Shown in pieces: positions 45,046 to 56,745 of a stretch of DNA of 64,000 bases. Origin of the DNA: Chrysogorgia sp. JL179-B06. Its lineage: Eukaryota > Cnidaria > Anthozoa > Scleralcyonacea > Chrysogorgiidae. Position numbers and translations under genes: made by a program. The DNA is taken from assembly GCA_035772405.1 (NCBI GenBank), contig JAYKKM010000011.1:512501-576500 (forward strand), read 5' to 3'. Below the pieces are notes generated by a model. That model searched no databases and was not told where the DNA came from. It saw only the letters and a program-made list of their open reading frames with translations. The first letter of the stretch is position 1; every line of letters begins with the position of its first letter.

Positions 45046-45480
45046 TTGAGGTTTACATCTCAAAATTTAAGAAACATCTCAAAATATAAGAAACTTAGTG
45101 TGACACAGCTAGTCCCCATTTTTTTATTAGATGGATATAACCATGATGCAGTGTGTGGAAACAGGCTATACTGTTACCCCGACCAGGGGAAGATGACTCA
45201 GAGTACAGAAGAAGAATTCCTGGTATTAGCAGCCATCAGAAAGTGAGCCATCTGATTCCCCAGTGTGCAGGCAGGTATTCAATAATAATTGTGTTTCATG
45301 ATATATACAAGCACAAACTCAGATCAATGTCGCTAAGTCAGAAAATTGCAGGTCAAAAGGGAATAAGCTTACTAACAATTATACATTTAATTATTTATTA
45401 GTAACAATGATTTATTTATGCCACATGCATTTATTTAAGAAATGTGTATATTCATTTTTTTGTTTATTCCTTGTAGTAGA
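45046..45480. other. Stretch without firm features
   Basis: A frame at 45046-45246 is open after an acceptor-like TTTTTTTATTAG (45132), but no domain was recognised. Confidence 0.35.
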
Positions 45481-45590
45481 TTTTATTTAATCACTAAGCT
45501 TTTATCAGAGTTGGGTCTTCTTCAGATTGCTCTGAGGAAGGTCTGAGACAACAGGCCAAAAGTTAGCGATAAAATAAAAACCAGTATTTC
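45478..45590. repeat. Inverted-repeat hairpin with CTGAGGAAGG...CAAAAG core
   Basis: TTTTATTTAATCACTAAGCT (about 45481) pairs with AGTTAGCGATAAAATAAAA (about 45563). The interior has TTCTTCAGATTGCTCTGAGG, itself inverted. The architecture resembles the hairpins at 15.5 and 32.3 kb. Confidence 0.5.
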
Positions 45591-46324
45591 TCAAACTTAT
45601 GTCTTTAAATTCAAATTACACCCAAACCGGATGTTCGTTTTCCAGGAACATTGGATTATTGACAAGAATCACAGTTGAAACTAGATGTTTTTAATGGGTT
45701 TTTTAAGCAACCTGCTATCAGTGAGCTCTATATTTGATATTAACTGGATGTCAGTCCCAGTCATTTACACTGCCCCAAAGATTTCACAATTGGAAAAACT
45801 GCGTAGAGTGCTGGAACTGACTGCAAAACAGAATTATGCACCTGAAAATTCAAGTACGCTTGCTATAGTGCTTCAGTTATCAAACGTACAGCTCACACTG
45901 CCTGTGACGGATCATCATGAACCAGAATTGCTAATACTGCAATGTCCTTGGGAAACCAACATCCGGTTTGGCTGAAATATACTGTATTACCAAAGCCTTG
46001 TAAAACAATGGTAATTTATGGAAATGTGCCTACTTTTGCTGAGCTAATTTTAATGTGTTGACATTCAATCTGAGTAAATGCCATATAATTCATTGAAGAT
46101 TATTGGTTCGTCATTACATTAGTCCTTCAATATATGTGGATATTCCGCAAGTTATTTTTGTATACAAGATAAAGATTTACAGTTGATTTCACATTGTTTT
46201 ACCAATCAACTGTAATAAATTGTTTGATATAATAATACCTGATGTTTGCCTGTTTGATATAATAATGATAATAATAATGCCTGTACATTAAATGTTAAAT
46301 ATATCTTTGAACTGAAATATTCTA

Positions 46325-46575
46325 CTGTGTGCTATGCCAATATCCAGTATAATATATGCTGTTGAATATTCCATTGATATCCTATAGAATATACTATTGA
46401 AAATGCTACAGAATATTCCTTTGAAACCGGTCCCAATTTCTAATTGAATACGCCATAGAATATTCTATAGAATATCCTATCGAATATTCCATATTCTGGT
46501 CCCAATTTATATTAGAATATTCAATAGAATATTCTGCAGAATTATTCTATGGAATATTCTATTGAATATTTTCGT
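46325..46575. repeat. GAATATTC / TATAGAATATTC palindrome cluster
   Basis: About fifteen GAATATtC or AATATTC motifs joined by CTATAG-like spacers. Almost every unit is self-complementary. An AT-rich cruciform-prone tract with no coding potential. Confidence 0.8.
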
Positions 46576-46837
46576 ACGGTAGCAGTAAGGCGGTAGTCTT
46601 TTAGAATTCAACGAAATGCTAATCCGAATATCACCAAAACACTAAACCTAACCAAATTACTAACCCTAACCAAAAAACTATGCTGAAAAGGCAGATGATT
46701 GTTTATCGAACTCGACCGGAAATCACGGGTTGGGAACGAATGCCTTGTTTATATCTCCTGTCTTGCAAATATATAGACACTTAAAAGTTAAAACGAAAGG
46801 GCCTTCGCTCAACACTGACTCCGATTATTATATATAG

Positions 46838-47460
46838 GGATTATAACACTAACACGATCGAACAGTAAACGTTGATATTAAGTTAAAGGTAAACAATCTT
46901 CTAAACAAGGGAGGATTGTCATGTCTGTAATTAATTACTAATAATTAATGATGCACTAATTTATGTAAGTGGTAGTCACATGACGAATTTGTGTAGTTTC
47001 CTGTTCGTCATCATCATCATCATCATCATCATCTCCTTTTTGGACATTTCAAATTCTTCCGTTTAAACGCCATCCGTCGATTATAACACTAACACGATCG
47101 AACAGTAAACGTTGATATTAAGTTGAAATTAAACAATCTTCTAAACAGGGAGGATTAATTAATCACTAACAATGATGCACTAATTTATGTAAGTGGTAGT
47201 CACATGACGAATTTGTGTAGTTTCCTTTTTGTCATCATCATCTTCTTCCATTATTATTCTTCTCCTTTTTGAACATTTCAAATTCTTCCATTTAAACGCC
47301 ATCCGTGGATTATAACACTAACACGATCGAACAGTAAACGTTGATATTAAGTTAAAGGTAAACAATCTTCTAAACAAGGGAGGATTGTCATGTCTGTAAT
47401 TAATTAATAATAATTAATGATGCACTAATTTATGTAAGTGGTAGTCACATGATGAGGAGG
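46838..47460. repeat. Satellite-like tandem repeat, unit about 230-240 bp, 2.6 copies
   Basis: Units begin GATTATAACACTAACACGAT near 46839, 47079 and 47309. They share CAGTAAACGTTGATATTAAG, TAAGTGGTAGTCACATGA and a (CAT)n run, then CCATTTAAACGCCATCCGT. The third unit is cut at about 47455. Copies are about 90 percent alike on reading. Confidence 0.9.
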
Positions 47461-47989
47461 TTGATACTGCGTAATTTAATCCGAAAGTAACACATCGTTG
47501 AAGTTCTCCAACTTCACTATTTCTATTTACGGTATACTTACATTTAAAATAACATAACTAGAAATACGTATACGCAACAACCCCTCGCCCGCTTGCTGTT
47601 TGAAATTTTTATTAGCGTATAGTTGCTTACAGGATACTTCTTTTACTTGAATTAGATAATAGCCCATTCATTTGTCAGACTAAATAAATAATTTACAGTG
47701 GACAATATTGCTGAAATCTTTGTATTGTCTGAATTTAATTGTTTCATAGAACATCAAACTAAATACATGAAGCCAATTTTTTTTTAATTTTTGGGTGCAG
47801 CAGCAGAATAGTGGGAAGTCTACTGCTGTTTCTACCATCTGTAACTAAGAAAGAAACTACTTTTTCACACTGTTGATGATTCATGAAACAGACATCAAAG
47901 GCTGCAAAGGAAGAATGTGCATCATCTTTATCATACAATGGCTGTGCCCTTTAAAAAAAATCAAATAGGTGGTACATATAGTGCAAATC

Positions 47990-48545
47990 TATAGGGTCCA
48001 TTCAAATTGGATCCACAATTTGGACTACTGTGATGTCGAGCTGGCATGGATGTGGATATAACTTAATATTTGATGCTCTTGAGAGGTCTCAATGCAGGGC
48101 AGGGAAACTGATCATTCCTAACTCAGGACTCGAAACTGATCAGTTAGTAGAAATCCTAGGATTGGTACTTTTGTAATTAGAAGAAAGATACATTGTGTAA
48201 TGCTAGTTAAGAACTTATGTGAAGGCATTTTAACATCATATCTAAAGAACTATTTTCCATATCTCAATGAGTCTGTTCATCATACATGTTGTAGTACCAT
48301 TATCAATTGCCTTAATTGACAATATGTGTAGGATATATAACTTTTGAGTTAAAATGAGTTTTTGTAACATCAATATGTTACATACTGTACATATATGAAT
48401 ATGTTTATATTTGTAATAACTTTAGTTTGTTAGGAAACAATTAAGACCACCATATATTGATACCAGTGTTAGCTGAAGGGGCTATCCTGTATAAATATTA
48501 TTGTATTATTATTGTTAATAATAATAATTATAATAATAATAACAA
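47990..48545 (+). pseudogene. CR1/Jockey-like LINE 3' end
   Basis: Frames give LDYCDV, then WHGCGYNLIFDALERSQCRA and LVEILGLVLL, typical of the C-terminal region after the RT thumb. The 3' end GGGGCTATCCTGTATAAATA followed by TTATTGTATTATTATTG is the usual tail of this LINE group. Heavily frameshifted. Confidence 0.65.
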
Positions 48546-48959
48546 TAATGCCTAGCTAATACAGATTGCAGATACCATATTTTGATGGTTATTAATACAA
48601 AAGCCATGTAACAAAGCACATGGCATTGTACTTGTAGTTATAGTATCTAAATTATATATCACCATGCATGCACAGATATAACAACCTATATTCAGGATGA
48701 CATGTCAATTTGATACTTGTTGACAATGATCTAGCTGACACAGCACTTGTTCAATCCCTTTAACAATTTCTGCTGACATATTTAGTGTCAACATACCCAA
48801 TGTCAACATAATCCTATATAAGCTGTATTTTACATTACAAAGCCTCAAGGACCAGCATTGTCCAAGCTTATTGACCAGCATTGTCCAACACAATAAGTTG
48901 TGGTGCAGTAGGCCTAACATGTTCCGTAATGGATAGAGTAAACAAAGATTATTTCTGGA

Positions 48960-49110
48960 ATACATACCAGTATACAATACATGGACGTCAATTAAGCTAT
49001 TAACTATGATTAAGCTCATATCCTCAGAAAAACTATACCCGGGTGAAAAAATTATAACCTGATTGCTAGTGACGCCTCTAACCATTGAGGAGATGGAGAG
49101 AGAAGGTTAC
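48960..49110 (-). mobile_element. tRNA-derived SINE (second family), minus copy
   Basis: Read on the minus strand: CTCAATGGTTAGAGGCGTCA (A-box-like), then TTTTTCTGAGGATATGAGCTT. The tail shares GTCCATGTATTGT with the plus copy at 49.62 kb. The B box is degenerate. Confidence 0.55.
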
Positions 49111-49143
49111 AATGATGTACTGATTTGAATGATATATAATTAT

Positions 49144-49522
49144 CAGGGCCGGATGTAGATATGTGGAGGACCTGCGCAGCCTGCAGTAGTGGAGGCCCCC
49201 CTCAAACTTAGAATACTAAAATGATGACAAAACATATTTACAGTCACCCATAAAGTATATTTTTCAAGTACCAATAATCTGAATAAAAATGTACATGTAT
49301 AAACATGATCAATCTACATAAGAATCTGGTTCCTATGTTTCAAGTGTAAAGAATCTGAATAAGCTAACAGTAGATCTATAAACTGTATATACTACCATTC
49401 ATGTAGGCACTCACAAATACATTATTCCTTACAATTTTTTCCCATGAAAAATGTGGAAGCCCTCTGGTTGTGGAGGCCCCTGGGCAACTGCCAAGTCTTG
49501 TCCATAAGTAAATCCGGTCCTG
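49144..49522. mobile_element. hAT MITE with 8-bp target duplication ATAATTAT
   Basis: The inverted ends are CAGGGCCGGATGTAGAT and the complement of TAAATCCGGTCCTG. ATAATTAT flanks it at 49136-49143 and 49523-49530. The 379-bp body has GGAGGCCCCyy near both ends and no gene. It lies between the two oppositely oriented SINEs. Confidence 0.9.
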
Positions 49523-49584
49523 ATAATTATACTGCCTATGCAGCAGTCACTATATATCAGTGATGCACATAGGTATATACATAT

Positions 49585-49800
49585 TTCAATTCAATCAGTA
49601 CATCATTGTAACCTTCACTCTGCATCTGAGTCTTGGGTATCTCAATGGTTAGAGGTTCAACTGAGGTTCAATTCCTGTCTCGGACTAAGAATAATTTTTC
49701 TGAGAATATGAGCTTGCATAACAATCATCCATGTATCGTCTGTCTCACTCCGAGCTCTCCCTTATTCACTGCAGCAGTGTATATATTAACACTGACAAGT
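49585..49800 (+). mobile_element. tRNA-derived SINE (second family), plus copy
   Basis: TATCTCAATGGTTAGAGG (A box) and GAGGTTCAATTCC (B box) form a tRNA-like head without an anticodon arm. The body is AATTTTTCTGAGAATATGAG, then CATCCATGTATCGTC. The upstream GATGTACTGAT flank is also inverted relative to 49110-49130, so the copies sit in a larger inverted repeat. Confidence 0.6.
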
Positions 49801-50189
49801 ATAGTACAGTACTGTAATGCTTCTTTATGCTACACAATTGTAGGCCAGGCCAAGGTTGTATAAACCCCAGTATAGTCTGCATGTTTTTGCACCCTACTAA
49901 ACAACCAGTACTGTATTGGCTAATTCAAATTTTTAAATTGTTCGATGATAGGTACAAACTTTAAACTTGCACTACGATTGTGATTTTTCGTTGGCTTTCC
50001 AATGGTATATTGCATAAATCTCTCTGTTAAGTATTTCAAAATGTATATATTATGTACAACACTTAACAGGACTAACATGTATATGGTTGTTTTATTGAAG
50101 AGCACGATAAAAATGTTGTTCTGCGTACTGTGTAGGCACTAGATAGTGTTAGAAATACATGTAAGAAATCGTGTGTAAGAGGACTATTC

Positions 50190-50680
50190 AATTTCGAGCG
50201 AAAGCCCTTCAAAGAGTGATTTCGTGATGTCTGATTGTTTTGTTTTTAGTCGCCATGCCAAAAGTGAAATGTTCCGACCACGATATCTTTTGAAGTTCTT
50301 ACTCTAAGAACTCATTCTACATATACAATGAAAGCTTGATTAACAGCCTCTGACATATCTACAAAAATATTTTTGTAACTGATAGCTAACAGCTTGAAAA
50401 AAGCGACGACGCTTGGATTGGATTGACAAACTAATTGAGTAAATATTTTACATATTCAGACGACGATATCTTTTGAACTACTAACTCTAGAAAATCATGC
50501 TATACATCAAATAGAAGCCTGAATAACATACTCGGACATGTTTGCAAAACTATCTTTGTAAGTGATAATTAACAGGTTTAAAAAACCCTTACCTTTAGTT
50601 TTGACGCCATGCGTAAAACTTGATTTACGAACTTGACATGTTCCAACGACGATATATTGCATTTTCACTGCCTTTTCACG
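50190..50680. repeat. Diverged tandem repeat, unit about 190 bp, three copies
   Basis: CGACsAyGATATcTTTTGAA-type segments start near 50274, 50461 and 50650. Between them, ATGAAAGCTTGATTAACAGC / ATAGAAGCCTGAATAACATA and TTTGTAACTGATAGCTAACA / TTTGTAAGTGATAATTAACA align. Confidence 0.7.
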
Positions 50681-50917
50681 ATCTTTTTTAACACAAATCT
50701 TCATTCACCGTATAACCCGACAAAACACGTACTTTTCCTTTACGGTTGCAATTTAAATATGAATTCAGGGCCAAATATTCCGATGCCGCGCATGGGCCGT
50801 TGATCTTGAATATATACAAATAAACTGGAACTGAAACCTGAAAACGCTAGGATTTCCGTGAGGAGGGACTAAACGCCGGTCGATATTAGCACCCTCAGGC
50901 CAGCCTTGACTGCTAAC

Positions 50918-51570
50918 TTATAGCTCCTTTCCTCTTTGGACAGTAGACGTTGTATACTTCCCAGACGATTTAATCAAGACTGTAAGAGTTCTTACTACTG
51001 TAGAAACGCATAGTTTCCTTTCCTTCATCTGATAGTCTATGTACGATTGGACAAGTTCAATATCGCTGACCACATTGAAATCTAACGAACGGTCTGGCTT
51101 CTTCAGACGACAAAAGTTCAGGAAACAATTGACCCTCTCCAAGAACCTATTTAGTGTAGACGGGGAAAACGACGACCACGCCTCAACGGATGTACGGTTA
51201 CACTGTAGAATTCCCACAGGTTCTGCAAGGATAATTTCACGGCGAAGCTCATTGCTTCTCCGGTAAAAAACCCACTTTGCCCACCGAGCGCGTGTTGCTC
51301 TCCGGAATAGATTCAACTCCAGAATTCGACTGTATGCTAGGGACGGAATGTTCTCCAGAAACACAAACCGAAGAGTCCAGTGACGGATCATTTTCATCTG
51401 GCAAACAGGTATGTAGGCTTTCCGGGCGAATCTCAGCTGCGTCTGCTACATATAACGAATGCACTTCTGATGCAAATGCCGACTTCGTTACGTCATCGTC
51501 CACTTGCCCTGTGTCACACTCTAATATTACAGCATTACTTTTAAAAGGAGAATGTATATATGACGCCATA
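50918..51570 (-). pseudogene. Possible tyrosine recombinase N-terminal (core-binding-like) fragment
   Basis: The minus frame 51397-50918 carries SPSTLNRFLERVNCFLNFC, a helical stretch, then YIDYQMKERKLCVSTVVRTL. This SAM-like pattern (S-x-T-x3-Y/F...ERLxxST) resembles the core-binding domain before a tyrosine-recombinase catalytic domain, as in Crypton-type elements. The Arg/His/Tyr catalytic part is absent. An upstream frame (51569-51249) is Ser/Glu-rich and overlaps at a frameshift near 51260. The call is tentative. Confidence 0.35.
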
Positions 51571-52329
51571 ACGATGTCGTCATTTGCATCAAGAACAGTG
51601 CAGTTGCTATCTCCACCTCAAAGAATGACTTCTGCAGTATTGTTATCCGTACCCAGTGGTATAGCGACTGTTTTGTTTCAAAATCATACTTGGTCAGTAA
51701 TCCAAAGTAGCACAAAACAGCAATTGAGTGATCCAAAACAGCACAAAGTTTGTCTTCTGAAATAATATATCTGCATGAAGGCCTGCAGTCGACCAATCTG
51801 TCGCAACCATCCTTTCACAGTTTGATGAGGCACACTGGTACACACTGGTACACACGTGTACACACTGTACACGCATTGTGATAAATTTAAAAAGTCGACT
51901 GCACCCCTCCTTATTTTTTCCAAAACCTCCGTTCAAACTGGCAAGTCTGAAAGAAAATGGAAACTAATCAATTCGACTAAACTTTTGCTTTTGAATGTTT
52001 ACGGTTAGGGTCAGGAACACACGCGCTAAGCGAATGGAGTAGTATTGGATAAACACTCACGAATGAGTAGAATCACAAACTAAACATTGCTAGGGAGAAG
52101 CCAACACCAAAAGGGAAAGTGGTAATACCAATGTCATAGAAAATGCTATGCTGAAGACGATAAAACATGACGCCAAATAGCATTCAAAGTGACTCGGTAA
52201 AAACCCTGACTAGGCAAGGGCATCAATAAAAACAAAACACAATTCATAATGACATAATAACTATATAAATTATTCTAACAGCAGCAAAAGCTGGTCACTC
52301 GTAAAAGAAAGCTACTCAAGAGCACACAT

Positions 52330-52512
52330 GCCGTTGTCGTCTTAGATTCCTGCTCCCCAAACGGGGAGAGTTGACTCACACATGGAAGACCCAAGACAAA
52401 ATTGCTGCTGCGGATCAGGCCATGGATAGAAGGAAACAGCAGACACTAAATGTCCTGCACCCACATCAAGCAGCGGTCTACCATGCGCTCTCTGAAGAGG
52501 TGACAATATAAA
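52330..52512 (+). other. Unassigned coding-like remnant
   Basis: One frame reads RFLLPKRGELTHTWKTQDK then MDRRKQQTLNVLHPHQAAVY. It is open for about 60 codons with balanced composition, but no start and no family were recognised. Confidence 0.25.
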
Positions 52513-52839
52513 AATCAACATAAAACCTAATTCAAAAATTAATTAAACAAAAAAATACAAAAAATGCAAATAAACTTATTATTTATTAAAATAAATACAG
52601 TCATTAAAACATCAATATCGACCGTGTTGCTTTCCGATCGCTTAAAAAATTCCTAGCTGAAAATATCACCTCCAAGTTGGCTGACTCCAATAGTAAGAAA
52701 GGGGAATGAGAAAAAAAAAAAAATTTCACAAACGCACGGTTTGAAATCGCAGTACAAGCGCGATAAAAGTTGCAGCTCAAATCGTAATCAAATTGCAGCA
52801 AAAATCGTCTGTGTGAACGGGACTTCAATCAGTTACGTC

Positions 52840-53215
52840 CCTGGTCAGAGTGTAATTCTAACGGTGTGCCATACCTGCAAATAAACTCTCGTACAAGGAT
52901 GGTAGCAACAGTTTTGCCTCTTGATTTGGTTGGGGATGTGCATTGCATCACTTTGAAAAATAATCCATCGTCACCAGCAGGGTTTGTTTCCTTCATTGGA
53001 AATAGGTATAGGACCCATCACATCTACAGCAATACGTTCCAATGGAGCTCCTTTGGTTTCTTATCGCACTTCTCACGTTTCACGTCAACTCGACGTTGCT
53101 GCCAGTAAAATGTCTGTTTAAGTCGTAATGTTTTACTCACTCCAAAATGACCTGCAGTCTCACTTCCATGGAGCTTTTCCAACACTTTGGCTTGCATATC
53201 ACTTGGAACAACCAA
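52840..53215 (-). pseudogene. Gypsy integrase fragment
   Basis: The minus frame begins with the integrase zinc finger (LHGSETAGHFGVSKTLRL, FYWQQRRVDVK). After shifts it shows VDVMGPIPISNEGNKP (first Asp) and RYGTPLELHSDQGR (second Asp). The third catalytic region and everything else are missing. It is distinct from the two larger Gypsy copies. Confidence 0.7.
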
Positions 53216-53219
53216 CTGT

Positions 53220-53400
53220 AAAGTTCTTACTAATTACTTATAATATAATTCTTACATATCATATTATTATTCTTATATATATTTTCTTATTATATTATTA
53301 TTATTTTTATATTTATTATTATATATATTATTATTGTATATATTATTCTTACTTATTATATAATTCTTACTAATTACTAAAATTATTACAAAAATTCCAA
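53220..53400. repeat. TTATTATATA low-complexity tract
   Basis: About 180 bp of TTATTATATATT-type units, with TTCTTACTAATTACT bounding both sides. Confidence 0.9.
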
Positions 53401-53406
53401 TTTACT

Positions 53407-54470
53407 TTAAGTATAAACAAGAGAAAATATGTGTTTTTGGTCCTCTTAGTTTTAACCCTTGGTACAGCATATTGTGTACTTCGTCTGAAGTTACATCTAA
53501 CATTTCTTTCTGATGGAAATAAGCAGTTTAACTTAGGGTGGACAAGCCTTCTAACTTTTTTTAGACATATTAGCTATTTTACTGGAATTCTATTGGAGTT
53601 CACAATCACGTACGAACTGTTTTGGTTGTTCAACAACTGTCAATGTCACATTTATAAACAAACATAGCATATCGACATCTACAATCTATTAATTCAACTC
53701 ATTAGATTTTGACATTTTGTCTAGTAATGATTTATACAATGACTTTCAAGCATATAACTAACATAATTTCAAAGTTCGCTTTGGAAAATTTTTCACCATG
53801 CTTGAATTTGTGTTTATTAAGAATCTGGTATTGCAGCCTAATTATTGCTGAATTCTGCAAAAATTTAACTATCATACATTACTTAAAAAGATTTATAAAA
53901 CTATTACAATTACATAATATTGAAAAATTATAATTTAATTTAAGTTTAAACACGAGAAAATATGTTTTTGGTCTTCTCAGTTTTAGCCCTTGGTACAGCA
54001 TATTGTGTACTTCGTCTCAAGTTATATCTAACATTTCTTTCTGATGGAAGTAAGCAGCTTAACTTAGGCAACTTATTATTTAAGATATGTCTGAAAATGT
54101 TTACAAATATATAAACGCCTACTCTTAAGCATTATTAAATCTAGAGCTTCATCATATGACGAATTAGGATCTATAATACGCAATGCTCTCTTTTGTATAA
54201 GTTCGAGCTTATTACATAGAAACTAAAGTGGTATATCTCACAAGCATCTAATACATGCAATATAAAAAGAGCACAGTTCGTTTTCACGAACTTTTGGCTC
54301 GCTTCAACTGAATTAAAAAATACATTCGCTTGGAGGCCTTTGACACATGTGCAATATCATTCCACTTCAAATCAGATCTATTATCACGCCTAAACGTTTG
54401 ACATTATCTACGTTCTCAGAGTTGCAAAAAAGCTGCGAATATGCGGGTACCACCCATTAGGAAGGTTTAC
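53407..54470 (-). pseudogene. LINE C-terminal region with duplicated 3' end
   Basis: On the minus strand, 54460-54060 carries LGVIIDLNLKWNDIAHVSKA then KRMYFLIQLKRA, and further on ALDL with MLKSRRLYICKHF, a post-RT LINE region. The last about 130 bp (53941-54070) are repeated at 53407-53540. Both encode a C-terminal end like RRSTQYAVPRVKTKRT. The interior 53541-53940 is unrelated AT-rich sequence. It could be two nested LINE relics of one family. Confidence 0.55.
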
Positions 54471-54984
54471 TAGTGACGTACTCGGTGAGGAAGGTTCAAA
54501 GTGAAAATACCGCACAACACAATGTAGAAAATACCGTGTAACACTAATTTTTTTCTCGTTATATATACTGTAGTAATAGTTGCATTTATATGAATTCGAA
54601 ATATATATAAGTGCTTTTAATTTTTGTTGGCAAATAAGAAAATGGAGGTGATGTGCAGTTGTACTCTAAATGGTAAAACGCCTACCATTGTTTATGAACT
54701 AATGGTTAATTGATTAATAGTGAAAACGTTATAGATAGTTCACTTTTTGAATAGTAGACATGAGACAAGTCTATAAGTTATCAATTTAAAAGTATATTTT
54801 TTAGGAAAATAACATTACAAGATTACATAACACAAGGTGATAAACTGTACCTCTCTTCCTGAATTGTGGCCTTTCTGGTTGCATCGCCAGCATCGACCTA
54901 GAATCCAAACTATTTTGGAAGGATATCTATATATATATATTCAATATTAAACTTGGATGGAATGGCTTTGACTTATGTTTACCT

Positions 54985-55915
54985 TTATATTAGCCTTTAT
55001 ATTCAGAAGAAGCCGTGAAGAAGATTGAAGATTCCGCCAAGCAGATTGCCGCCCAGAAGAAGTCAGCATCCGTGAAGAAGACTGAAGAGAAGGAGATTGG
55101 CGATGAGAAGACTGGAGATGAGAAAGGGACTGGCGACGTTCCGCAGATGGACACTGAAGTCCAGAAGGAAGATGATGCTGCAAAGAAGATCGCTCAACTC
55201 CAGTGCGAACACTGACATGGAGCACACCGCCGGCCCGAGTACTACAACGCCTGTAATTGCTCCGCCGTTGCCTACCCATCAGTTTCGTGGAAGAATTGCT
55301 CGTCCCAATACTGTAATATTGCATACACAGTCTTTCAAAGACATTACGATATGAGAAGTTGTGTTGGCAGTCCTAAAGTGCAGTGAGGAGAATACGATTG
55401 AGCCGTTACAACAAGTTCCTGGGCCACGGTTTAGACTTACCTTCCGTGCAATCGAATGTAAGCAGGTGTTCCTGCGACGGCACTTTACCATCAGAGGCGA
55501 GCGGGTGGTGCCGCAGGAGATCGACACGCCAAATCTGGTGGTGAAAGCTATGTTTCCAATGAGGTGCCCAACGCTGAAGTTGCAAAATGTTTAAGTGATA
55601 TGGAAAAGTTCAGACAGTGGAACGCAAGATGTCGATATTGGCCTGGCGTTCAGATGGGGGTTCGCCTCGTAACTATGTCGGATATTTCCTGGGGCATCCC
55701 ACGTCGACTGCGAATAGGACCCTATCCGTTGGAAACGCGATATTGTGGGCAAGTGCCACAATGCTTTCGGTGTGGTGAATATGGACATCGAGTTGCATCC
55801 TGTGTTAATGAAGTGTTTCCAGTGTGGCCAGACCGGTCACCTGAGGCGGGAGTGTTTTAAATGCTTTCTCTGTGGCCAGTTTACACTCATGCGCAATGTC
55901 CTCTAACTGCAGAAG
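54985..55915 (+). pseudogene. Tx1/L1-like LINE ORF1 (zinc-knuckle protein)
   Basis: A Lys/Glu-rich region (VKKTEEKEIGDEKTGDE) is followed by an RNA-binding-like region (PGPRFRLTFRAIECKQV, RHFTIRGERVVP). Next come YPLETRYCGQVP and three CCHC knuckles: CFRCGEYGHRVASC, then in the next frame CFQCGQTGHLRREC and CFLCGQ. Stops and shifts occur near 55215, 55350, 55592 and 55808. ORF1 proteins of this type bind the LINE RNA. Confidence 0.75.
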
Positions 55916-56745
55916 AGTGCCTCGTAGCACTCCAATCCAGTTCTGGTAATAAAAGCCCGGGGCTTGATGGTTTTCCTAAAGAATTCTATTTGACTTATTA
56001 GAATATAATTGGCGAAGACTGTCTGGCAATGGCAAACGATTGTTTGTTGGTCGGGAAACTGTCCCTGTCACTTTGACGTGCCATTATTAATTTGATTTTC
56101 AAAAAAGAAGATCCAGAAGAGTTAAAAAAACTGGTGTCCTATTTCACTGTTGACAGCAGATTATAAGATCATTGCCAGAGTGTTAGCAAACCGTCTTGCT
56201 GCAGCTTTGCCTACAATAATTCAAACGTGTTCCGTCCTGGCCGCTCATCTGAGGACAATGCCACGTTACTTCTTGATGTTTCCGACTATGTGTGCTTCCA
56301 TTTCAATTGACCAAGAGAAAGCCTTTGATTTAAAAATAGTTTATGGTGGACCTAACAATTCCTAAGCCATATAAGTATTACTATACCCTAGCTGTATTAA
56401 ATCGCATTACTCCTGCGAGACCGACGTGTCAAATCAAGTGGGCTGAAGAGTATTCGGGACTCAATTGGCCAGATATCTGGAAGACTTTAACACAATTACA
56501 ACGATTCGCTCCTGAACGACTTTACCTGGAGAACATTAATAATGTTTTGCCGGTCAATACGATACTTCATCGCTGGAATTCAAGAATGCCTTTAGCATGT
56601 GCTTGTGGTAATGCTCAGAGAGAAGATTTATCACATGCGCTGGTAATTTGTCCAAACCAAACGAACTTGTGGGTATTTATCCTTTCTTTGTGTGCTAAGC
56701 TGGATAGTCGAATGACTGCAGGTCTTTCGGTGGCGTCAATTCTTC
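55915..56745 (+). pseudogene. Tx1/L1-like LINE ORF2 remnant (RT start and C-terminus)
   Basis: Right after ORF1 comes SSGNKSPGLDGFPKEFY, the first RT finger motif. LKKLVSYFTVDSRL and ADYKIIARVLANRLAAALP follow, then SIDQEKAFD with the first catalytic Asp near 56320. The YADD part is missing. A C-terminal segment joins directly (LYLENINNVLPVNTILHRWN, ACACGNAQREDLSHALVICP), containing the C-C-H-C cluster of Tx1/L1 ORF2. The endonuclease and the middle of ORF2 are therefore deleted. The relic ends exactly where the Gypsy integrase begins on the other strand. Confidence 0.7.

Noticed and set aside
45685..45975. 96-residue plus-strand ORF
   Set aside because: No domain, no neighbour support and random-looking composition; not supported as a gene.
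46640..46680. Telomere-like CCCTAA repeats
   Set aside because: Only CCTAACCAAA-type words in a short stretch, not a (CCCTAA)n array.
53128..53933. Several Tyr/Leu/Phe-rich ORFs
   Set aside because: They come from AT-rich low-complexity sequence and the antisense of a LINE end.
55279..55788. Minus-strand ORFs over the Tx1 ORF1
   Set aside because: The plus strand carries the zinc-knuckle and RNA-binding motifs; the minus frames are shadows.
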